Part shown: piece by piece, positions 11,500 to 23,158 of the stretch
Layout: every line of letters begins with the position of its first letter
How positions within the stretch are numbered: the stretch's first letter is position 1
Source of the DNA: Artemisia argyi
Taxonomy: Eukaryota > Streptophyta > Magnoliopsida > Asterales > Asteraceae
Assembly (NCBI GenBank): GCA_030686995.1
Contig: CM060681.1
Coordinates: 166,983,833-167,047,832 of the forward strand
Length of the DNA: 64,000 nucleotides
Direction: 5' to 3'
Position numbers and translations under genes: made by a program
Notes under the pieces: model-generated
What the model saw: only the letters and a program-made list of their open reading frames with translations
What the model was told of the DNA's origin: nothing
Database searches by the model: none

Positions 11500-12043
11500 T
11501 CATGTACACTGCCTAGTGGGGATTGCAAGCTTCTCAAGATCCCTTGAGAGGTAAAACCTGTTGTGAGGGCGCAATCCCCCGTATCACTATGTTGAACATC
11601 TCTTGACACCTTCACCACTACCAGTCATATCACCATCACCATCCTATAGCCCATTCAACTAAACATTTTCATGTTTAGTACTCAAGAATAAATTATTAGG
11701 ATCCCTTTTTGGACTAGAAGAAAATCTTAGGGCCTCTCAAGTCACTAACGGTTAATATGTGCTTCTTGTAGTTTTTATCGTTTTGTTGCTTAGTTGATGT
11801 ACTCACACCTTATGTGTGATTATCCTTCTTTTATTAATGCATGCCTGCATGGGCTTACTTTATGTTTGGCTTGTCTTTAGTATTATTATGGTTGGATATT
11901 TTTCTTGGATGCTACATGTTAGATATTGTATTTGTGTCATCTAACTTTGTTTTGTAACATGAACCATTGCTCAATTCCTTGGTGTTCTCCAAATGAGGGG
12001 TAATATACATCAAGGGGGAACCTTAGTAGTCTTTTTGCTTCGA

Positions 12044-12145
12044 CAAAAAGGGGGAGAAATGGGATATAAACTCATAAAAACTTGTCAAAATTAATTTTTC
12101 ACCTTAAATGAGTTTATATTTTGTCATCATAAAAAAGGGGGAGAT
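12044..12145 (+). other. Duplicated polypurine tracts of element B
   Basis: CAAAAAGGGGGAGAAA at 12044-12059 and AAAAAAGGGGGAGAT at 12131-12145 are separated by AT-rich spacer; a third purine stretch, CAAGGGGGAA, lies near 12011. The second tract abuts the 3' LTR start. Repeated polypurine tracts before the 3' LTR are an established hallmark of sireviruses. Confidence 0.8.
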
Positions 12146-13451
12146 TGTTGATATAAATAATGTCTGAAAACTTTATTTCTATCTTTCGATATCTACGTTT
12201 TGATGATAACAAAACGTTATAACACTTTAGTCAAAATTAACATAAATAAGTTTTTAGTCGAAATATCCCGTTTCTACGTAAATCACTCTAGGTAAGAACA
12301 AACAAATTTACAACTTGACAAATGATCAAAGAAGTGAATTTGTATTTCAAACCTCAGATTTTTAATGTGACAAAACATTCTTTTCAAAAATACATTTTAC
12401 AAATTATTCTTGAATTATAAAGAAATGTTTTATTTGGAAAAATAAATAACAGCTATTCCCCCCCCCCCCCCCCCCCCCCAAATCAGCTCCAAACTTTCCC
12501 CAAATAAACCTTCAACACTAAAAACAAAATTTGGAGCGTCCTTGTCTGGCACAGTACCACGATACCACTAAATTTAGTTTTACCGTGATATATTTAGTGG
12601 TACCATGTACTTTAAAATGGTCAAATTTTTACTGCCTATAAATACCTGTCAATCTCACAGATCTTAGGCATCCTTCACACACACAACTTTCTGTGATAAA
12701 TCTTTATCATCTAAACTCTCCTTTGATCATTTAGTTAGGTTAGTTTTTTGTTTTAAAGAGTGATCCTCTCATCCAACCAAGTGATCACCATCATTCCTCT
12801 ACTAGTCAAGAGAATAACACAAAGTATCAAGAAGATACAAAGTGTTAAGAGTCTTTGTGTAGTGCACTTGCATTACATGATAGTTAACATGATTGTATCT
12901 TGATATAAAACAAGTGTAATAGTCTTGTTCAAATCTTCTTGTGTTGATCATTGTGATCTTGTTGAGATCTTGGAGATCTCTTGTAGCTAGTGTGATAGTG
13001 TGTTGATCAAGTGAATCAAGGGTAGATTGTGTTGATTGTGTGGATCGTGTAGATCATGTGAGAAACTAGGATCGTGTGAGATTGGTACTAGCTAGATTAG
13101 TACTCAACATTTAGCTTAGTGTCGGAAATTGTGATAAGCGACGTGTACGGTTTTCTCCGCCTGAAGGGAGCTTTGTTGATATAGTGCTTAGAACTATCGA
13201 GTTGGGTACTCGGGGAGTGGAGTAGGGAGAAGAAGAGCTTCGTGACTGAACCACTATAAATTTCCTTGTCTCAGTTTGATCTTTCCACCTCATCTCTTTA
13301 TCTTTAGTGCTTATATTGGTTAGTGTAGTTTAAAATTCATATTAGTGTTGAATGATTTTACAAAGAGTTGAATCAAAGTTTTCTAAAGAAACTTTCTTAA
13401 TAAAGAAAAATAAATCGGTAAAACTATTCAAACCCTTTCTAGTTTTTCACA
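12146..13451 (+). repeat. 3' LTR of sirevirus-like element B (1,306 bp)
   Basis: It begins TGTTGATATAAATAATG and ends CTAGTTTTTCACA. A TATA box (CTATAAATACC, 12636-12646) lies about 490 bp in. A 22-base C run is at 12458-12479. It is related to the minus-strand solo LTR at 48007-49675, which shares the start, the end and a conserved TGTACGGTTTTCTCCGCC-like block. The right flank reads TAATA; no left duplicate was found. Confidence 0.85.
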
Positions 13452-13475
13452 TAATACTTTCAGGAGTTTTTTTTT

Positions 13476-13581
<106 letters not shown>

Positions 13582-13620
13582 TAATACCTATTACAGTAAT
13601 ATTTTGTAAAAAAAATTGTC

Positions 13621-14582
13621 GGTTGAAAGATTTAACTTTGTTTAACTAACATAAATGTTATCATGTTGTACAAAATGTGTAAGTTAGTAGCACATAATCA
13701 GTATAGATGAAGTTAAAATATGCTCTATTAAGTTTTGTAAAAATATTTTCTGGATATCTATATATATCTTTAAATAAGAATTTCATGAATCGTTGTAATA
13801 AGTACAATAGCTTATATTTATTTTCTTATCACAGTAATCCGTACTTACATTTTATATTTATATTCATGTTAATAATAGTTTAGCCGTATTTAATATTCAA
13901 GTCCGTGTACGCATAAATTAAACTATTAAAATAAAATAACATATGTCTTTATTTAACATATATAGGAATAAATATTTAATGAATGAAAGTCTAAGACTAA
14001 TATAAGTTTAAAAAATATTTATCATATATTTACAAAATGTTATAATTTTAATAGATGAAAGTCTGAAACTAATACTAAGACTCAATTTGTTGGTTGAAAG
14101 ATTTAACTTTGTTTAACTGACATGGATGTTGAGGTTGAGGTTGATGTTATTGTTTAACTTTAACAATTTATATCATGTTGTATAAAATGTGCAAGTTAGT
14201 AGCATATAATCAGCATTGATGAAGTTAAACTATGATTTTTTTTTTGGATATCTATATACAAACTTTAAATAAGAATTTCATGAATTGTTGTAATAAGTAA
14301 AATAGCGTATATTTATTTTCATATCACAGTAATTCGTACTTACATTTGATATTTATATTCTCGTTAATATTAGTTTAGCCCTATTTAATAGTCAAGCTCG
14401 TGTACGCATAAATTAAAGTTTTAAAATAAAATAAATGAGTCTTTATTTAACGTATATAGCAAATAAATATTTAATGGATTAAAGTATAAAACTAATATTA
14501 GTTTTAAAAAATATTTAACTTATATTTATAAAATTTTGTAAGTTTAATAAATGAAAGTCTGAAACTAATACTAATACTCATG
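13621..14582. repeat. Tandem duplication, two diverged units of about 470-490 bp
   Basis: Unit 1 (13621-14091) and unit 2 (14092 to about 14582) both start GGTTGAAAGATTTAACTTTG. They share blocks such as CATAATCAG, AAGAATTTCATGAAT, TTAGCC-TATTTAATA and GTGTACGCATAAATTAAA, and both end with GAAAGTCTGAAACTAATACT. Unit 2 has a GTTGAGG insertion. No ORF or terminal inverted repeat is apparent. Confidence 0.85.
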
Positions 14583-17581
14583 TTATTTTAAACAAAGTTC
14601 ATATTATAAAGTATAGGGGGGGTATAAAGTGTAAGGGGATATTTTTATTTTTTTTATAAAGTTATTAAAAGATATGAAAACCTGTAATTTTACACTTAAC
14701 TTAATATATTTTATGAAAAATTCAACCACTAAAGTTCTATTAATTACTTCATTTTTTTAAAGTTTTTATTTTCACAAATTTGACAGAAATATTTTTATGT
14801 GTTTTTCTCTCAACTAAATTTCCCTACCAAATTTATTAATGCTTGTCCAAAATCAATTTAATTTTAATTTATTATTAACCAATAACGTCGTTTAATTTTG
14901 CATACTTGGCAAAATCGATCTCTCCTATTGGTCAAAAAAAAATTTCAGTGAGAAGTGTTTTGCAAAATCACTTTAAAATGATGTAATTCTTTTATTATAT
15001 AATAAAAGAAGATTTATCTATTCTAAAAATATAATTCACATGATCATATAACTCCCAAAATAATCATTCAAATTCAATAAATAAAAGTGATAATATATAC
15101 ATTTCATTAAATTTGTATTTGGTTGGAGAGTTAGAAAAATGTAAATACGGCATTTTATTAACTATATATTCGTTTATTGCTTATCTATAGTATCTATAAT
15201 GGAACTATTATTGAAACCGAAAAGTGAAAACTTAATAAATTTAAAGAAATAAACTAACACACGAAAAACTTAATTATGTATCTATTAACGGAAACTATTC
15301 AATTATTATAATCTCGGAAAATATTCAATCATATAATGTACACGATTGGAAATTCATGCCACTATAACATTTTGTTGCTGTGTATCGTACTCGTCTAGTA
15401 TCATAAATTGTTACACCGAAGAACACTTAAAGTAAGATGCATTTTTTTTTAATTATTTTTAACCATGTAACTAAATAAAAAATTTCATGTTCATTTTGAC
15501 AAAAATATCTTGCAAGCAAGTAAGAAAATTTCACACTTCACAATTCACATACCACAACTCACAAGCCATTATTCTTCGGAGTAAAGCAACGGCGACCATT
15601 TGTGACAAAAGTTAAACTCCAATGCCATCAAAGTACAATAGGAAATGTAAAATGAAAATGCATAATTAAATGAAAATAATTCCTTAGCCATGAATGGTTT
15701 TAAATTACCTAAAACATATAATATATCGATCTTGATATAATGTAATTTTATCTTAACATACAAGGAGAGGTAGACCAAAACCAAAATTTACCACGTTTAT
15801 TTATTTTATCAAAAGTATAAAACCATCATAATCCAAAAGTCAAAGACCTCGTGCATTTTACAAAATTCGATATATTTGACATAATTTTGCACAAGAAAAA
15901 TCTATGAGATTTTTGTGCACCTCCGAAAACCTCCCACGGTCCGCCCCTACAAATAAATATCTAAGTCATCATTTCCCTATAGCGTTTATAAAAAACAATT
16001 TATGCAATCTTTTCTCATTCGCAATCACATGGCGCCGAATTTCTTGAATGATCCCATTACTATAAATACAATGATCAGGCACATCTTGTGAAACGGACAT
16101 CCGACAGACTGATTGACACATTAACTGCATTATATTCCAGTCCTGAAATGCTTAAGCTAAAAGCATTGTACTACTATTGATCCATAACATTCAACTCTTT
16201 TATTCATGGTCGGTTTGGAATCGACCATTCGGCTATAGCCATATTAGCAAAGGAGGAAGTTTGCCAAGAAACCTTCACATGGAAACTAATAAGAGAAGAT
16301 GGTGCAAATTTAATTTGATTAGGTCAAGGGACCACATAGAAGGTCCATAACTCATGACATCCCCAGACCCAACCCAATGGACCACAGGTACTTCCATTTT
16401 ACATGATTTCCATCCAATACTTACGAATCCAGAATACTCCTAATATCAATACTAGTACACCATGAATTAAAAGTTGTATATTATTCTAGACATACTAATA
16501 TAAACTTGGGAGATATGTGTAGTTTGGCTATGGCCCATTTGGGCTTTGAACTATTATGTTTATGGGGACGTATATACATGGCTCATTTGTGGTATTTTTC
16601 CATTCTTCGACAACTCTCTTTCAATCTACCACAAAGAAACACAACTTAAAACCAAGTACAGCTCAATTTCCCACAATTCACACTTCTTTTATCTGTTTAT
16701 AGTGACAACACCAAAACCCTTTGTTGTCTCTCTATCTACCAAGGAAGAAAATATTTATGACTAATTAGATAAGAATAAATATCTCATTGCTTCTTGTTGT
16801 CGGATAAAAATTAGTGACTGAAACTGCGTCACCCTTTTATGGACCTTTCTTTACTAATTATCGGTATAACTTTTTTTTTAAGTCAACAAACCATTTCACA
16901 ATATATCCATTACAAAATATCACATGTAATATATAGGACTGTAACTCACAACCCTTTACCCGGAAAACATTCTCATATAGTGTGAAATACTGCTGGGGTT
17001 ACAAGCCTTTTGAAGAGCTCTTTGTTTCACTATGTTAAACAAACAACTAAAGGTATGTTTGGCGAAACAGGTTGGAGCTAGAGCTAGAATTGAGAGTTTT
17101 TCTGGAGTTGGAGCCCTACCTTTTATTATAAGTTCGAAAGTTGTTTGGCAAATTAGTTAGAACTGAAACCTATTAAAGTAAAATCACATAAAAATACATC
17201 AAATTAAATTCATATCTATTTTCAACTTTTGCATATGATAATCCACTATATTTTGAAAGGTAATTGAGTAATTTAACTAAATTAAAGCTTGTTTCACTTG
17301 GCTTGAGCTTATAGAAGCTTATAATTTATAAGAACTTTCATAAACATGTGTGACAAATAAAACATATTTTATAAGCTAGCTTATTTTATAAGTTGTAGCT
17401 TTTGCAAGAGGCTTATAACACAAACTAAGTGAGTGCATACTTTGGGGATAATCTACCATGAGGTCACGAAGTTTTCAGTTTCTTTTTTCATACAAGCCAC
17501 ATGTGTATTGAAACAAATCTTTTGGTCACTCAACTATATGTTTTCCATTTTTAATTCATATTGTTCAGATATGTAAGATTG

Positions 17582-17583
<2 letters not shown>
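14583..17583. other. AT-rich intergenic DNA without recognised genes
   Basis: I see no supported coding region, tRNA or LTR here. A possible Helitron-type 3' terminus (CTGTGTATCGTACTCGTCTAGT) ends at 15399. Segments near 17050-17430 (GGTATGTTTGGCGAAACAG; palindromic AAGCTTATAATTTATAAG) look like decayed MITE pieces, but paired termini were not found. Confidence 0.5.

Positions 17584-17627
<44 letters not shown>
17584..17627. repeat. Poly(T) tract, about 44 bases
   Basis: A pure T run sits immediately upstream of the plus-strand LINE tail fragment. It could be a poly(A) tail of a minus-strand insertion or a homopolymer expansion. Confidence 0.9.
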
Positions 17628-17628
<1 letters not shown>

Positions 17629-17630
17629 AA

Positions 17631-18496
17631 AGATCCGTCGGATGGAAGATCTACATTGAGACCGGCTAACATTTTGATTTTTGGATGAGTTAAAGGGAAA
17701 CATGCTTGTGTGGATCTGACCGGGGTTTCTCCTCTCGTGGGGTTGAGTAGTCGGGGTTTTACAGCCGGACATGCCGCTTTGAAAGCCGCCTTGTGCAAAG
17801 TGACAAAACACGAGAAAGCATGCATTGAAAATCAACACGTGTTTATTCCTTTCGCGTTTGATATATTTGGTTTTCTTGCACCTGAGGCGGTGAAGCTACT
17901 CAACAGAGTCCAACGAGTTATGAACAGTAATGTTATGACACATAGATCCACAAATGTAGTTTTCAAAAGAGTTAGGGTGCGTTTAGTTGGAGAGAAATTC
18001 TCCATTTTCCCAAGAAATTTTTCATAAGAAAATGAAAAAACTGAAAACGCGTTTAGTCGCACTTTTTTCCAACAATTTTCAAAGAAAATGAAATTCTCAT
18101 TTTTCTAAATTTTAACTAAGAAATTGAAAAGCCTATTCTATCATTCTCATTTTTTTTCTCAACTCCAAAAAAAAAACACATACACCATTCTACCACTAAT
18201 CTCTCATGTCATCCTCCACCGCCGACCGTCGCCGCCACCGCCCGCCATCGCCGTCACCGTCGCAATTTGAGGTAATTTTCTTATTATTTTTAAAAATGAA
18301 AAATATGACTCCAAGTAAACGCGTTTTCAAAATTCCCAACTCTTCTCTAGAGAAAAAAAAAACAATCCCCTTCTCAAGGAATTTAAAGATGAAAAAATTG
18401 AGAAATTTTTCACCAACTAAACGGCCCCTTAGCTTTGCAATCCAAAAATGGCTAGCGGCACAGCTTGTTGCCCGTTTGCCTTCAACCACTGTATAA
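17631..18496 (+). pseudogene. LINE-type C-terminal coding fragment, interrupted by a MITE
   Basis: The plus strand encodes a decayed copy of the same C-terminal domain as the minus-strand fragment at 60937-61745: DPSDGRSTLRPAN, then HACVDLTGVSPLVGL, NQHVF and RVQRV motifs, with a TGA after ILIFG and an Asn in place of the Asp after RPA. The frame is cut at 17974 by a MITE and resumes at 18432 as SFAIQKWLAAQLVARLPS, ending at a TAA (18494-18496). No poly(A) follows. The parent protein is a plant retroelement polyprotein tail; only the last fifth or so is present. Confidence 0.7.
17975..18428. mobile_element. Tourist/Harbinger-like MITE (454 bp)
   Basis: Terminal inverted repeats are GGGTGCGTTTAGTTGG on the left and, reverse-complemented, GGGGCCGTTTAGTTGG on the right, followed on both sides by related A/T-rich GAAATT. 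The flanking duplication is TTA (17972-17974, 18429-18431). Removing the MITE restores the LINE reading frame. The TTA duplication and GGG-type ends fit PIF/Harbinger-derived Tourist MITEs. Confidence 0.8.
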
Positions 18497-18841
18497 ATTT
18501 TATTTTGGTGAAATAAATGATATATTCCGTTTTATTGTTTTCGAGCATCAATCTTGCTGAAACTGAAGCAGAAACAACCACATAATCGAATGACTTTTTC
18601 TCAATTAATTAAATGGCCTATATCATAACAACTGAAAACTTAAATGAACTCGTAATACATTACTGTTTATTCATTATATTGATTGATACTGTAGAATAAT
18701 AAAGGACTATTGGCCCGGCTCACTTTTTAGGCATGTTTCGCTTTTAAGGTTTAGGTTTCTCTTTTTTATTTAATGTCTTTATATTATAACATTATAGTTG
18801 AATCTGGTAATATAATTTTAGTATTCCCTATGCTTTCTACA
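18497..18841 (+). repeat. Possible copia LTR remnant
   Basis: The segment ends CTTTCTACA directly before a tRNA-Met-type primer site, as a 5' LTR would. The start of the LTR was not identified and there is no partner copy, so only the right end is supported. Confidence 0.4.
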
Positions 18842-18854
18842 TGGTATCAAGAGC
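18842..18854 (+). other. Copia-type primer binding site remnant
   Basis: TGGTATCAAGAGC is the copia initiator tRNA-Met primer site in plus orientation. No gag frame follows; the downstream DNA is AT-rich and non-coding, so this is a decayed element end. Confidence 0.55.
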
Positions 18855-20040
18855 TAGGTTAAGGATGAAGAAAAATAAAAATAAACTGTTCGATGTTGGA
18901 TTTGAACAAAAAAAAAAAGTACGATGGTTCCATTGGTTCTTGCTATCGAATGGTTGGAAGCAGATTTTGTATTGTTCGTCGTATATGGCTTTGGATTAGT
19001 AATTGTATCAGTATGGTTGTGATTGGTATTGAATTTGATATTCGGCATATGGTAATCACGATTATTTAGGAGTCTTGTGAATCAACTTCATAGACGAGTA
19101 ATTTTCACATATTTATTCATACGCAAGGAAGGAAAATGTCGCACGTAAGAAATTAAAAGTATTCCGATAGGTACTATTGGCTTGGGTCCAGTCGTATCAT
19201 AAGGTACAACAAACAAAATAAAAAAGTAAATATTGTACGGTAGGCATGAATGGATGTAACCCTCAAGTAACAAATGGACCATAAATATTCCCAACAAAAA
19301 ATATCAAATTATCAATTATTATTTGACGTGCACGAGTCATATGGTAGAACAAGCCAAAGCGTTATAAACAATGTTTTCTATATTTTTTAAGAAATGTTGA
19401 GAGCAAATGATTATTAGTTACACTACCAAACATTGTAAAAATGTTTTTTTCTTTAAGACATTGACACACATACCCTGTTTTGAACAAAAATCTGCCCATA
19501 CTAAAAACAATTATCACTAGCTTCTTGTTTTCTTCATATTTCTTTATGTGTTTTTATCTTTATGATAATAGAAAGTAAAACTAACCGTGTAAAATTTTTA
19601 GCCATGAATATGTGTTTGTCTTTAAGGAAAAGTTGTTTGTGATGGGTGATGATTTTCCAAAGGGGAAAAAGAAGGTAAACTCCAAATTTGGCAAAAATTT
19701 ATATAGCTACAACCTACAAGTAAAACGTTGTGTCGATTGAAGAAATAGTCAAAAAGGCTATATGAATCTCAATAATATTGCCATCAAAATCCACAATTTT
19801 GTTTTTTTCCTTTCAGGGACAAACAAAACGTCTACTCACAATTAAGATTGGTGTCATAAGCCTACATTTTATGTCATTTCATGACAAATTTATTTTATTT
19901 ATGACTTTTAATGAATCAAAATAAATCGTTTTCGTTGTCTTTATGTCGTTGTTGTTCTCTGTGTTTCTTATGGAAAAATAGACAATAATTGTTATACATC
20001 AATTACCTAAAGCACGTTAAAGTGAACTTAGCTATATTAG
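18855..20040. other. AT-rich intergenic DNA
   Basis: No supported gene, RNA or element boundary is seen beyond the primer-site remnant. Confidence 0.5.
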
Positions 20041-20065
20041 TAAACGAGGCAGGAGGCAGGCAGAA

Positions 20066-20095
20066 CCCGTGCTACGCACGGGCTAAAGATCTAAT
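20066..20095 (+). other. Helitron-like 3' terminal hairpin
   Basis: CCCGTGC-TAC-GCACGGG forms a perfect 7-bp stem with a 3-base loop (20066-20082), and CTAAT follows at 20091. A short GC hairpin a few bases before CTRR-T is the established 3' signature of Helitrons. The 5' TC end was not located. Confidence 0.45.
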
Positions 20096-21579
20096 TGTTA
20101 ATCGTATATTCTTTATGTATATTGACGAGTGTATATTTAATTATTGTTTAGTATGTTGTATGAAATGTTTTAACTTTCTTGTATAAAAATTTAAAAGTGT
20201 TTGATGTTGTTTTGGTTTTGTGGTGTTGTATTCTATATATGGGCTTTTGGTTATTAAGTTGTGATGAATTTGTTTCTTTTGGCCTATTACTTATTTGCAT
20301 GATAAAAAAAATGGCTTTGTTTTTTTTGGTCAATTACTTAGCTCTACAATACTTGTCTATTAGATGGTTTTTGCATTTTAATATGAAGCATGCGAGGTCT
20401 ATCTAATTGGTCATAGTTTAATGTGCGTTAAATATTTTCTTTATTAAGTTTGTAAGTTAAAGTTTGTGTAATAATGTATATATAATAATGTCACATAAAC
20501 TGTATAAAAATCGTTACAAACCTTTTTAGCTTCATCACATTTTATTGTACAACTAATTTTATTGAAATTTAAATTGAAGTCTAACTAATATTAATAAATT
20601 TTATCAATAAACTCAATTCTAAATAGTTAACTAAATGAATATTAATTAACACTCTATTAAAAATTCCTAAAACCTTTAAACTCAACTATTATGTCTTAAA
20701 CTTAATTTTTTTAATTTACAAATGGGTTTGAGCAAAAATTATATACTTTTTCTTTTATATTCATTATTCAAGTTGCATACTTACATAAACTAATCATGCT
20801 AAAAAGTATCATTTAACTATTTAAATGTTGCTTTACATACATGCTCGTGCACATTTTATTTAATCAATTCGTATATGTGAGCTACATCAATAGAAAACAC
20901 ACATAAATTACTTGTATATGAAAATGCATTAACATAATACATATATCTATATATATTTCATTAGGTTAAATCATCAATTATTCTTGCAACCTTTTCAACT
21001 TCATCTCAATCTATAACCGACTTTTAATTGTATACTAATTACTAAATATCATGTGATAAATTCCGGCCAGCCTTCCACTTCCATCTCGATGTTGTATATA
21101 CTTCACATTAAATGCACCGGTTTTGTTTTTCGATAAAAGTTCGAACTTTTGCTTATATTTAAAACTCAACTTTTTTATTTGATATTATAATTTACAAACA
21201 GATTTATGTCAAAATTATGTATTTTTTCCTTTATATTCATTACTCAATGTGATATTTTTAATGTGTCGTATTTTGCTATTATGGCAAACTCATTTAATTG
21301 GCGTAAATATTGGTTTCTCACTAATGATTCTACATATAGAAAAAGAAAACACTTTGCGATGCGCGACCTTCTTCTTTTCAATAATAATTCAATTGCACAC
21401 GATAAATTCATTCTAATATTTCTCAAAAAGCATTCGAAAGCAACTACTTACATAAACTAATCACACTAAAAAGTATCATTTAACCATTTAAATTTTGCTT
21501 TACATACATGCTCGTGCACATTTTCTTGAATCAATTCGCACATGTAAGCTACATCAATAGAAAATGCACATAAATTACT

Positions 21580-21934
<355 letters not shown>

Positions 21935-22530
21935 TTATCTATAACAATGACCTAAATATTTATGAAATAAAGAAAATAGTTGGTATCACAATCTTTGGTT
22001 CCATTTATCTAAGCATGCATGATCTTGTGTGATTTTCATGGTACCTGCGTATGATAACTAAATTAAGAAAAAAAAGACCAAGTTAATTACAAAGATCTAA
22101 AAGATGTGTGAATCATCTCCAAAATGTTGCAAAAGAGAATTTACATACCGCTACCAACAATCAAAGATCTAAACGATGTGTGAATCATCTTCAAATGTAC
22201 ATACTAAATGTGATTTTGGCCGGTTTATATAGACATGAATTAGATTAAATCATTAATTATTCTTGCAACCTTTCGCAACCCTTTCACTTCATCCAACCGA
22301 ATTTTAATTCTATACTAAATGCTATGTGATCAATTCGGGCAACCCTTGCACTTCATCTCCTTTCATGATTGTATAGTTATTATGAGGCTGCATTGAATTC
22401 CGAGCATTAGCTTTCTTGTACTCCATGCAACTACTAAACGACTCCAACTTGTTTCTAACTCTACAAACTCTATCATCATAACTCCACATTAAATTTAGGG
22501 AATGAATCTTATAGTATTATAGATGATATA

Positions 22531-22715
22531 CTCCCATATTAAGTGTCTACAATGAAATTTTTGGATGTCACAAATTAAATGTCCACTTGTATATTTCAAC
22601 CAATAAAATAAAACTTTAGTGGGTAAAAATAATATTACCTCTGTCCCATATTAAGTGTCCACTTTCATAATGCACAAATATGAAAATGGACACTTAATAT
22701 GAGACGGAGGGAGTA
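22531..22715. mobile_element. Stowaway-type MITE (22638-22713) beside a second Stowaway end
   Basis: The inner element has inverted ends CCTCTGTCCCATATTAAGTGTCC and, on the right, the complement of CTCCCTCCGTCTCATATTAAGTGTCC (in shortened form), flanked by TA. CTCCCTCCGTCYCA is the established Stowaway terminus. A further end, CTCCCATATTAAGTGTC, starts at 22531, so an older copy may have been the target. Confidence 0.8.
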
Positions 22716-23158
22716 TAAAGCTGGATGGCAACGTCACCACACTTTCACTATACACCTCAGTGCCACCTCAGCTTTCTCTCTCCTCTCACGTCTCCTCACT
22801 TCACTTCACCATTTAGTAGTCAAGGTCACCTATAACTTCATATTTCATTAAATACTCACTTTATACAAATATACTCCACTAAATACCCCACACACACTCA
22901 CACACAAATAAAAATTAATAAATGGGGCCCGTTTTTCTTCTTTTTCGTTTGGTGGTATGATCACCACAAGTCCTTTTGGAATTCGAACCTCGAGCGTGAG
23001 TTGGAGAGGAGGGCAAGGGGGTGTCGTGCGTTAATGGTGAAATGGTGAAACCATCACCACCTTGCCAACTAGTCTAAGTGGAAAAACTATGTCAATAACT
23101 TAATTGTCTCAAAGTGTGCATGCTTTTTCTTAATATGTTGTTGCCACTTTTCTTGTTA
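22716..23158. other. Intergenic DNA between MITE and Harbinger element
   Basis: Pyrimidine-rich and unassigned. A GGTGGTATGATCACCAC-type inverted stretch near 22950 and repeated TGGTGAAA...CACCA motifs hint at a decayed MITE but have no clear ends. Confidence 0.4.

Larger units (their letters stand above)
10142..11586 (+). mobile_element. Solo LTR, Athila-type gypsy family (1,445 bp)
   Basis: It begins TGATGAGGCAAAAAG, ends CCCCCGTATCA, and is flanked by the 5-bp duplication CTATG (10137-10141 and 11587-11591). It is homologous, in the opposite orientation, to the four LTR copies of elements E and F. There is no internal region, so it arose by LTR-LTR recombination or is a decayed single end; the intact duplication favours recombination within one element. 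Confidence 0.92.
9704..11662 (+). pseudogene. Ser/Pro-rich short ORF of element B, split by a solo LTR
   Basis: The ATG at 9704 starts a frame with the segment ITVRPPSKPLFVDLTKDDE, rich in Ser, Pro and Thr. A stop at 9899-9901 and frame changes interrupt it; the next segment has TLSPITPLDFSMPTPSP (9920-10111). The frame LRDELYYMFSY then runs into the LTR insertion at 10141 and resumes after 11591 as VEHLLTPSPLPVISPSPS, with a stop at 11662. I recognise this kind of protein (VDLTxDD, TLSPITPLD, LRDELxYMFS) as a frequent small ORF of Asteraceae retroelements. No function is known to me; no domain is visible. Confidence 0.55.
9233..13451 (+). mobile_element. Element B: 5'-truncated sirevirus-like non-autonomous element
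   Basis: Plus-strand remnants at 9233-10141 and 11587-13451 become contiguous when the solo LTR 10142-11586 and one CTATG duplicate are removed. The element shows a TATA box (9637), a short Ser/Pro-rich ORF, at least two polypurine tracts typical of sireviruses (12044-12058 and 12131-12145) and a complete 3' LTR. No gag-pol is present. Its 5' LTR is missing or only partly represented, cut by the insertion of element A at 9232. Confidence 0.6.

Noticed and set aside
17045..17430. hAT-type MITE
   Set aside because: GGTATGTTTGG and palindromic AAGCTTATAA pieces were seen, but no paired ends or target duplication.
18206..18496. Plus-strand frame MSSSTADRRRHRPP
   Set aside because: It lies mostly inside the Tourist-like MITE and fuses into the LINE remnant by chance.
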